Source: Leptospira sp. 96542 (GTDB lineage: Bacteria > Spirochaetota > Leptospiria > Leptospirales > Leptospiraceae). Taken from it: a stretch of DNA of 64,000 nt. The stretch covers positions 86,264-150,263 of the forward strand of contig JARJFC010000005.1 in NCBI GenBank assembly GCA_029310945.1, read 5' to 3'. The stretch's first letter is position 1; each line of letters begins with the position of its first letter. Shown one piece after another: positions 58,149-64,000 of this stretch. The notes under the pieces are model-generated. The model saw only the letters and a program-made list of their open reading frames with translations, was not told the origin of the DNA and made no database searches. Both the position numbers and the translations under genes were made by a program.

Positions 58149-58854
58149 TGAGAAATGTTTTCTTTAAGGATTCAAACTCGTCGATTGCGCGTTCATAATC
58201 ATCAGGCCGCCCAATATCCAACCAATATCCTTTATGTGGAATGACAGAAACGAACTCCCCTTTTTCTAAAAGTTTTAACATCAAATTATCAAATCCAAAA
58301 ACTGTATTATTTGGAACATATGACAAAGACTCATAACTCAACATATAAACCCCCATACTCACTTGGAAGGATTGTCTAGGTTTCTCTTTAAATCCTGTTA
58401 AAATTCCATCAGAATTTGTTTCAAGTACTCCAAAATCAACCAACTGATCTCTTTCCATGGAAGAAATAGAAAATATTGAATTTGAATTTTCATGACTTTT
58501 AAAAAATTTTTCAAAATTCAAATCGGTCAACACATCCCCATTCATTACTAGAAAATTTTCTGGAAGGTCTTTCAATAACTTCAACGGTCCCATAGTACCT
58601 AAAGGAATATCTTCTAGCGAATAATCAATCTTCACATTCCATTTTTTACCATCTTGAAAAAAGGCTTCAATCAGATGGGCTTGATGATTCACTGCCATTG
58701 TTATATGAGCAAAACCAGCTTGAACCAATTGTCTTACAATCACTTCAAGAATAGGATAATCTCCAATTGGCATTAGCGGTTTAGGAAGTACGGTAGTGTA
58801 TGGTCGTAACCGGGTTCCTTTCCCTCCCGCCAAAATTACTGCTCGCCTAGACAT
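58141..58854 (-). CDS. Sugar-1-phosphate nucleotidyltransferase
   Basis: 237 residues. AVILAGGKGTRLRPYTTVLPKPLMPIGD is the nucleotide-binding signature, followed by VMNGDVLTDL (metal-binding Asp), GFKEKP and KGYWLDIGRPDDYERA. The length and closing motif match short GDP-mannose or GDP-heptose pyrophosphorylase-like enzymes. It presumably makes the NDP-sugar used by the LegB-like dehydratase next to it. The base (GDP, CDP, UDP or dTDP) is not readable from sequence. It overlaps both neighbours by eight bases. Confidence 0.82.
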   Translation of the reverse strand: MSRRAVILAGGKGTRLRPYTTVLPKPLMPIGDYPILEVIVRQLVQAGFAHITMAVNHQAHLIEAFFQDGKKWNVKIDYSLEDIPLGTMGPLKLLKDLPENFLVMNGDVLTDLNFEKFFKSHENSNSIFSISSMERDQLVDFGVLETNSDGILTGFKEKPRQSFQVSMGVYMLSYESLSYVPNNTVFGFDNLMLKLLEKGEFVSVIPHKGYWLDIGRPDDYERAIDEFESLKKTFLNG

Positions 58855-59845
58855 TATAAATATCCGCCTTATAGCTTTTTCTATTTTCTGGATCCTTAAA
58901 CCACTCGACAGTTTTTTTAAGTCCTAGTTTAAATCCCTCCAAACCCTTATACTCAGGTTCCCAGCCAAACAGCTGTTTGGCCTTTTCATTCGAGGCCCAT
59001 AACCTCTCAACTTCACTTTTACCTGGACGAAGCCTTAATTCATCCGTTTTGATAGTAATGGGAGTACCAATTATCTCAGAGATGTAATTTGCAGTATCAC
59101 CCATTTTGACTTCAAAACCATTCCCAATATTGACAACATCACCGATTCCATTTGTTGCTTTCAAAGCTGAAAGAAATCCCCTCACGGTATCCTCAACATA
59201 ATTAAAGTCTCTAGTAGGTGAAGTCGATCCAAGTTGAATTTCTTTTTTTCCGCCGAGAATCTGAGTGATGATTGTAGGAATGATTGCTCTGGCAGATTGT
59301 CTAGGTCCATACGTGTTAAAAGGCCTTATGGTAATCACAGGAGTCTGAAAGGATGTATAGAAAGAATAAGCGATTTGGTCTGCTCCGATTTTAGAAGCAG
59401 AGTAAGGTGATTGCCCTCTTACTGGATGCTCCTCAGTGATAGGAACAAATTGTGCAGTTCCATACACTTCACTCGTAGAAGTATGTATAACTTTGCTTAA
59501 ATTAAAATCACGGGCAGCCTGCAGGATATTCAGCGTTCCTTTGATATTTGTATCCACATAAGTGTCTGGTGAATGGTATGAAAACGGTATTCCTATTAAT
59601 GCAGCCAAATGGAATACTGCATCCATTCCTTTCATTGCTGACCTCACACCGTTTGGATCACGTATATCGCCAACAAAAACTTCGAATTTACCTTTTACAT
59701 CATTCGCACAATGATCAAGCCATCCCCAAGAATTAAACGAATTATAATACACAAATGCTTTTACATCATACCCTAGTCTAACCAATGTTTCAGTTAAATG
59801 AGAGCCTATGAATCCATCTGCTCCAGTAACAAGTATCTTTTTCAA
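58847..59845 (-). CDS. LegB-like NDP-sugar 4,6-dehydratase
   Basis: 332 residues from a TTG at 59843-59845, chosen because AAGGA lies seven bases upstream and the protein then begins KKILVTGADGFIGSHL as in the family; a TTG 11 codons upstream is the alternative. YYNSFNSWGWLDHC, GDIRDPNGVR, HTSTSEVYGTAQ, the YSASKIGADQIA catalytic motif, RPFNTYGPRQSARA and SPTRDFNYVEDT match LegB, the 4,6-dehydratase of legionaminic acid synthesis. The rest of that pathway (LegC aminotransferase, LegI synthase, LegF) is not in the window, so the product is more likely a different 6-deoxy amino sugar. Confidence 0.82.
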   Translation of the reverse strand: MKKILVTGADGFIGSHLTETLVRLGYDVKAFVYYNSFNSWGWLDHCANDVKGKFEVFVGDIRDPNGVRSAMKGMDAVFHLAALIGIPFSYHSPDTYVDTNIKGTLNILQAARDFNLSKVIHTSTSEVYGTAQFVPITEEHPVRGQSPYSASKIGADQIAYSFYTSFQTPVITIRPFNTYGPRQSARAIIPTIITQILGGKKEIQLGSTSPTRDFNYVEDTVRGFLSALKATNGIGDVVNIGNGFEVKMGDTANYISEIIGTPITIKTDELRLRPGKSEVERLWASNEKAKQLFGWEPEYKGLEGFKLGLKKTVEWFKDPENRKSYKADIYNV

Positions 59846-59892
59846 TGTAATTTCCTTATAGCTTATATTTAGTTGCAAAAATATAAACGAAC

Positions 59893-60978
59893 TCAGTCAG
59901 CACCAATGACTGTCCTAATTCGGTTTACATAATGTTCCACTCGATATTCTTTTTTTGCAAAGTTTAAATTAAAATTAGCGATTTCCTTAAGTTTGATCTT
60001 CTGAAACACCAAATTGCTTAAAACTTTGGAAATTGATTCGATTGAATTTTCGCGAATTAAAAATCCGTTTTTGTCATTTTCAAAAATATCTAAAATACCA
60101 CTTTGACCCGTTGTTACAACAACACAACCACTGGCGTATGCTTCCAAAATAGAAACAGGCTGCCCTTCAAAGAACATAGTTGGTAAAATAAATACGTGCG
60201 CCTGTTGAAAGAGACTTATTTTTTCCTCATCAGAAATAACGCCATGATATTTGATCCGGACATTTCCTTTAATTTTACTTTCAAATGAAATCTTCTCTTC
60301 TTCTGAATCAAACCTTCCAGCAAAGTCCAACGAGAAGCGTTGAGCGATGGAGTCATCAAGGGAAAGAAAAGCATCTACCAAAAGTAAATAACCTTTCAAA
60401 GGTATCATATTACTCAAGAACAAAAGGCGTATTTTTTCTAACTTTTCAAATTTAAGCTTCACCAAACTAGCATCAACAAACAATTCATCTTTTGCAAAGT
60501 TTGGTATAATATGAATGTTTTTATTCTCGATGAATTTATTAAAAATTTCTCGATGAGACTCGCCTGAAATAATCACACCTCCCAATTTTCGGATGAAAAA
60601 AAAATTTATTTTTTGGAGTAAAGGGTATTTATCGAATAATATTTTTTTTATACTTCCTCCATGTAAATGAATGAAACATTTTCCTAACAGATTATAACAT
60701 ATTAGATAAATAATAATATCTTTTAAATTTCCAGCAAGTGATTCTGAAATAGTAAAATAGACAATATCCGCTTTTTTTTTCTTAAAGAACGTTTGAATAA
60801 ATACTCGAAAAATTTCTTTCGCTCTAACCCAGGAAACAAGTCCATCTTTCAAACCTTGTTTTTTTAGGTCGACTATTTGAATAAGGTTTTTATTCAAAAG
60901 GCCATCATACAACACTTTACAAACTAACGAATGACCGTTGATAGGTGGAGGAAGCGGGCTGATAAAAAGGATTTTCAT
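59893..60978 (-). CDS. GT4 family glycosyltransferase
   Basis: 361 residues, GT-B fold. N-terminal ILFISPLPPPINGHSLV, HLHGGSIKKILFDKY, then the C-terminal domain with FAGRFDSEEE, KYHGVISDEEKISLFQQAHVFILPTMFFEGQPVSILEAYASG and a TTGQSGILDI stretch. These are typical of GT4 enzymes with an EX7E-type donor site. It lies between the oxygenase and the LegB-like gene. The donor is unknown; the sugar made by the LegB-type module is a candidate. Confidence 0.86.
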   Translation of the reverse strand: MKILFISPLPPPINGHSLVCKVLYDGLLNKNLIQIVDLKKQGLKDGLVSWVRAKEIFRVFIQTFFKKKKADIVYFTISESLAGNLKDIIIYLICYNLLGKCFIHLHGGSIKKILFDKYPLLQKINFFFIRKLGGVIISGESHREIFNKFIENKNIHIIPNFAKDELFVDASLVKLKFEKLEKIRLLFLSNMIPLKGYLLLVDAFLSLDDSIAQRFSLDFAGRFDSEEEKISFESKIKGNVRIKYHGVISDEEKISLFQQAHVFILPTMFFEGQPVSILEAYASGCVVVTTGQSGILDIFENDKNGFLIRENSIESISKVLSNLVFQKIKLKEIANFNLNFAKKEYRVEHYVNRIRTVIGAD

Positions 60979-61002
60979 TAAATTTGTAAATATAAGAGTT
61001 TA

Positions 61003-61830
61003 TTACTTAGTTCGATTACGATAGACATCTACTTTGCCTAATCCGCGTGGTACAATCAGCCTTACCAAATTCCTTATATTTCGATCAAAATAGGAGTATA
61101 TTCTTAGTAACTTTTGTTCTGGCCTTGCACTAAAGCTGGTAACATTAAAATAATCATTCCCCACTGGTGAACTTGGTGAGAAGTAATAGTTTGATACGCA
61201 AATTCGATCTTTCTCTGAGCGAACTGGACTCACGGAATGCCAAGACCAAGGATTTGTTTCCATAATAACCAGACGATTAAACTTGCTAACAATTGTTTTG
61301 CTTCGAATAACACTTCTATTCCATAATTCAAGATTTCCACCATCTTCCAATTTCCAATTTGGATTCACATAATAAAGTAAATTGAGCGTACGATAAAGTG
61401 TGCGGCTAAGTTCATGAGAATTATCGATATGGGGATTCAAATAATTTCCTTTTGTCATTAAACTAAGACCACCTGCATAGAGCGAAGGATCCGCTTTTTG
61501 ATTTGAAATACCGGTAATTTCTTCAACTATCCGAATAACTCTTACGTCTTGCATTGCAAAAGTTATATTCTTTAATATCGGATCAAAATCATCAAAATTT
61601 TTCGTAGTGTATTTCTTCTCTCTAAAACTTGACATCAGTCGCATTTGTTCCTTAGTTGGGAACCTATCTTGAATCTTCTCTGCAATCGAACGAGGCAAGA
61701 GGTTATCCAGAATACAATATCTTACCCCTACTTCGCTCACAGAATCTCTAAAAGAATTTTTCAATAAATCTTTCGAATTCTCCAAAGACTCACAGACATG
61801 GTTTACTAAATTATCAATTTCAGAATTCAT
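61003..61830 (-). CDS. 2-oxoglutarate/Fe(II)-dependent oxygenase
   Basis: 275 residues. The iron ligands are visible as His134 and Asp136 in LNPHIDNSHE and His198 in WSWHSVSPV. Arg209 (KDRICVSNYYF) is a candidate 2-oxoglutarate ligand. The jelly-roll core resembles prolyl 4-hydroxylase-type enzymes. No signal peptide or membrane helix is present. It is flanked by an HisF-like gene and a GT4 gene in the same run, so its substrate is probably a nucleotide sugar or lipid-linked glycan rather than a protein. The reaction (hydroxylation or other oxidation) is not known from sequence. Confidence 0.82.
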   Translation of the reverse strand: MNSEIDNLVNHVCESLENSKDLLKNSFRDSVSEVGVRYCILDNLLPRSIAEKIQDRFPTKEQMRLMSSFREKKYTTKNFDDFDPILKNITFAMQDVRVIRIVEEITGISNQKADPSLYAGGLSLMTKGNYLNPHIDNSHELSRTLYRTLNLLYYVNPNWKLEDGGNLELWNRSVIRSKTIVSKFNRLVIMETNPWSWHSVSPVRSEKDRICVSNYYFSPSSPVGNDYFNVTSFSARPEQKLLRIYSYFDRNIRNLVRLIVPRGLGKVDVYRNRTK

Positions 61831-61873
61831 TACGCCTATTAAATTTCCTTCAAACTATGATAGATTTTATTGT

Positions 61874-62641
61874 TTAAAAGCTATACAATCGATGCTTATT
61901 TTCTCGATCCGGATAATTGATTAGTACTGCTTTATGAATTCCTTTGTAGATAAACAAACTTCCTGCGGCAACTCCAACAATTCCTAGTTGAGAAATCGCT
62001 TCTCTTAAATGTTCAATGGAACCTGCACCACCGAGAACAGTCATCGGAACAGTACAATGAGAGTAAATATTTGTAAGCAATTCAAGATCGTATCCTTCCA
62101 TCATCCCATCTCGATCAATACAATTGATTAGAATTTCACCTGCGCCTAATTCGATTGCTTTAGGAATCAGCTCCTCCCAATATTTACCAGTTTTTTTATT
62201 TCCGTTGTGAATACAAAATTCATATTTTTTTGAAAACATAACTTTCTTCAGATCAAAAGCAATAACAACACTTTGGTTTCCTAAATAGGCTGCCATTCTC
62301 GAAATCATATCTGGATTTTCAATAAAGAGTGAACTAACAATGATTTTTTCGACACCAAAACTCAATATTCGATTTGCCTGCTCTAATGTTTTAATTCCTC
62401 CTCCATAACAAAGAGGCATCCTACATTCATTTGCTAAACGTTCTATCAAACGATAGTCAGGTTCACAATGATTTGAACTCGCATCAATATCTAGAACAGT
62501 AAGTTCATCGGCCTCCTTTTCATTGAAGATTTTAACAGCATTGATAGGATCTCCAATATAGCGAGGGCTTCCAAATTTAGTGGTTTTTACTAAACCACCG
62601 TCTTGGATCAAGAGTGAAGGAATGATTCTTGGTTTTAACAT
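61874..62641 (-). CDS. hisF: HisF-like protein of acetamidino-sugar module
   Basis: 255 residues, (beta/alpha)8 HisF fold. Begins RIIPSLLIQDGGLVK and has LTVLDID, CYGGGIKT, AFDLKK and the phosphate-binding LGGAGS and AAGSLF. The catalytic Asp11 of true HisF is Leu here, while Asp130 is kept. The protein is therefore not expected to make imidazole glycerol phosphate; it probably channels ammonia, with HisH, to the WbpG-type amidotransferase. The same three-gene set (wbpG, hisH2, hisF2) occurs in the Pseudomonas aeruginosa O5 cluster. Confidence 0.88.
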   Translation of the reverse strand: MLKPRIIPSLLIQDGGLVKTTKFGSPRYIGDPINAVKIFNEKEADELTVLDIDASSNHCEPDYRLIERLANECRMPLCYGGGIKTLEQANRILSFGVEKIIVSSLFIENPDMISRMAAYLGNQSVVIAFDLKKVMFSKKYEFCIHNGNKKTGKYWEELIPKAIELGAGEILINCIDRDGMMEGYDLELLTNIYSHCTVPMTVLGGAGSIEHLREAISQLGIVGVAAGSLFIYKGIHKAVLINYPDRENKHRLYSF

Positions 62642-62645
62642 AAAA

Positions 62646-63263
62646 TTAGATTGAAGCGAAATTTTTTAATAGCTGAACGCCATTATGATGACTTTTTTCA
62701 GGATGAAATTGCGTACCGAAGATATTCCCTTTTTGCACTGCGCAACAAAATAGACCACCATAATCTGCTTCTGCGGCCACATGAAAAGAATCCTCACATT
62801 CAAAATAATACGAATGTAAAAAATAAAAATGTGGGTTCGCCTCAAGCGATTTAAAAATTCCAGAGTCACTACGCCTAACAATTACTTCGTTCCACCCTAT
62901 TTGAGGAATCATAAGTTTTGGTTCTTTATTTTTAAAATCGAATTTTTTTACAGTACCATCAAGCCAACCCAGACCGTCTGTAACTCCCTCTTCACTCGAT
63001 TTCGCGAGAATCTGCATACCAACACAAATTCCTAATACTGGACTTTTTCGAACCAAAGCAAAATCATTCAGAACTTCCATCACATTTGCTTCTTTTAACT
63101 TTTGCATCACACTATCAAAAGAACCAACTCCAGGGAGGATTAGTTTGTCAACTTGTTCGATTTCATATGCTTCTTTAATAATTTTATGTTCAACGTTGAG
63201 ATTTTTAAATATATTAGCGAATGCTTTTAAATTTCCAACGCCATAATTCAAAATCCCAATCAT
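62646..63263 (-). CDS. hisH: HisH-like glutamine amidotransferase
   Basis: 205 residues, class I glutamine amidotransferase. The catalytic triad is Cys80 (LGICVGMQI) with His187 and Glu189 (GTQFHPEKSH); NYGVGNL and LPGVGSF are further markers. It releases ammonia from glutamine, for delivery to its HisF-like partner 4 bases downstream. It follows the WbpG-type gene with no gap. A role in histidine synthesis is unlikely because the partner HisF lacks Asp11. Confidence 0.9.
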   Translation of the reverse strand: MIGILNYGVGNLKAFANIFKNLNVEHKIIKEAYEIEQVDKLILPGVGSFDSVMQKLKEANVMEVLNDFALVRKSPVLGICVGMQILAKSSEEGVTDGLGWLDGTVKKFDFKNKEPKLMIPQIGWNEVIVRRSDSGIFKSLEANPHFYFLHSYYFECEDSFHVAAEADYGGLFCCAVQKGNIFGTQFHPEKSHHNGVQLLKNFASI

Positions 63264-64000
63264 TTATTGAATCACCCTCTTCTCAACACCTAAAAACCTT
63301 AGAACTTTCGTTCCAAATGCTATAATGTCACTTGCTGATTTATAATCTCTATACGTTTTATTTTCTGCATTCTCCATTTCGATTAGTTCATCTACAGAAA
63401 TATCTAATTTAGAAGCAATATATTCGAAATCTTTTTTTGCCGTTTCTGCATCAAAAGGAGGTTTCGATATTTCACGGATTGCATCTTCCCTATTTTTTTG
63501 CCCAGTTAATATTAAACTTGAATAGTGAGCCTTCCGTTTGTCATATCCAAATTTTTTAGGTAACCAATACCCTTCGTAAAATTTTGTAAACCTCGACTCA
63601 TAATGTTTATGACTGTATCGTTGCCATTTGAATCTCGTTTCCAATTCTTTAATAGCCTCTTCCTTAGTATAATGTACGTAATTCAATGGTTGCACAACCT
63701 TTAAACCCTTAAAGAACCGATAATAGAGTTTATATTTAAAAATACCAGAAAGTGGAAATGTTTTTAATTTTCTTTTTCCAAATTGTTTATGAATGTCTTT
63801 CAATTGTCTTAAATCAGAAGCATGATAATGCCATTCTAAAGGTTCTCGAATACACTCCGTAGAATAATTGCCACCGTTTAAAATATATTTCACATTATGT
63901 TTTACACAGTAATTATAAAGAGAGGCAAAAAATACATGGTCTTGTGGTGTATCTAAATGCGGAACACCTGCTTTAAAAAATGAAAGTTGTAAATCTTTCA
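63264..64000 (-). CDS. N-acetyl sugar amidotransferase (WbpG/PseA type), N-terminus beyond window
   Basis: The frame is open to the right edge. The visible residues (about 245) run from AGVPHLDTPQDHVFFASLYNY, continue through YILNGGNYSTECIREPLEW and DIHKQFGKRKLKTFPL, and end with the helical C-terminus. These are diagnostic of the WbpG/PseA amidotransferases, which convert an acetamido to an acetamidino group on a sugar with ATP and ammonia. The ATP PP-loop lies outside the window. An apparent start inside the frame (GTG at 63893) is not the true start. Its stop adjoins hisH. Confidence 0.88.
   Translation of the reverse strand, partial: KDLQLSFFKAGVPHLDTPQDHVFFASLYNYCVKHNVKYILNGGNYSTECIREPLEWHYHASDLRQLKDIHKQFGKRKLKTFPLSGIFKYKLYYRFFKGLKVVQPLNYVHYTKEEAIKELETRFKWQRYSHKHYESRFTKFYEGYWLPKKFGYDKRKAHYSSLILTGQKNREDAIREISKPPFDAETAKKDFEYIASKLDISVDELIEMENAENKTYRDYKSASDIIAFGTKVLRFLGVEKRVIQ

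Noticed and set aside
61874..63263. hisF and hisH as histidine biosynthesis genes
   Set aside because: HisF lacks catalytic Asp11 and both genes lie with a WbpG-type amidotransferase in a polysaccharide locus.

Overview
The window is spirochaetal, almost certainly Leptospira. RpoB has the Leptospira-type sequence, including the spirochaetal Asn at the position equivalent to E. coli Ser531. The gene order tRNA-Thr, tRNA-Trp, secE, nusG, rplK, rplA, rplJ, rplL, rpoB is intact. Several membrane proteins in the polysaccharide region look like the hydrophobic glycosyltransferases common in leptospires. The species cannot be fixed from the sequence alone.

Layout. (1) 1-6406, minus strand: the ribosomal protein/RNA polymerase operon, running off the left edge inside rpoB, headed by two tRNA genes. 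(2) 6584-8590, plus strand: an orphan histidine-kinase-type ATPase, a FabG-like short-chain reductase and a small ArsR-type repressor. (3) 8601-20110, minus strand: a compact run of a UbiD-family decarboxylase, cheR, a double-CheW protein, a chemoreceptor, cheA with its own receiver, cheB, a receiver-adenylate cyclase fusion and hldD. There is no stand-alone cheY, so cAMP is the likely output. A DUF2183/App1-type phosphatase (20165-21709) diverges from it. (4) 22083-64000: a surface polysaccharide (O-antigen-type) locus, nearly all on the minus strand, running off the right edge. It is visibly richer in A+T than region 1.

The polysaccharide locus can be read as pathways. rmlC-B-A-D makes dTDP-L-rhamnose. 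fdtA-fdtB branches from the same dTDP-4-keto-6-deoxyglucose pool toward a 3-amino-3,6-dideoxyhexose. glf makes UDP-galactofuranose. A WbpA-type dehydrogenase makes an N-acetylhexosaminuronic acid. fnlA-fnlB-fnlC makes UDP-N-acetyl-L-fucosamine, followed by a WbuB-like glycosyltransferase and a WbaP-type initiating phosphosugar transferase. A LegB-like dehydratase, a sugar nucleotidyltransferase and a second SDR form a further sugar-nucleotide module. HisH-like, HisF-like and WbpG-type genes form an amidotransferase module expected to put an acetamidino group on a sugar. A Wzx-type flippase, an EpsG-type polymerase, an O-antigen ligase-like protein, several GT2/GT4 transferases and four GT-C-like membrane proteins complete assembly. 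Tailoring candidates are an acyltransferase-3, a TIGR04325 methyltransferase and a 2OG-Fe(II) oxygenase.

Most interesting points: the chemosensory operon that appears to end in an adenylate cyclase; a probable CTG start for fdtA with an ideal Shine-Dalgarno sequence; the HisF-like protein that lacks the first catalytic Asp; the oxygenase inside the polysaccharide operon; and repeated ATGNNTAR 8-base gene overlaps in this locus.
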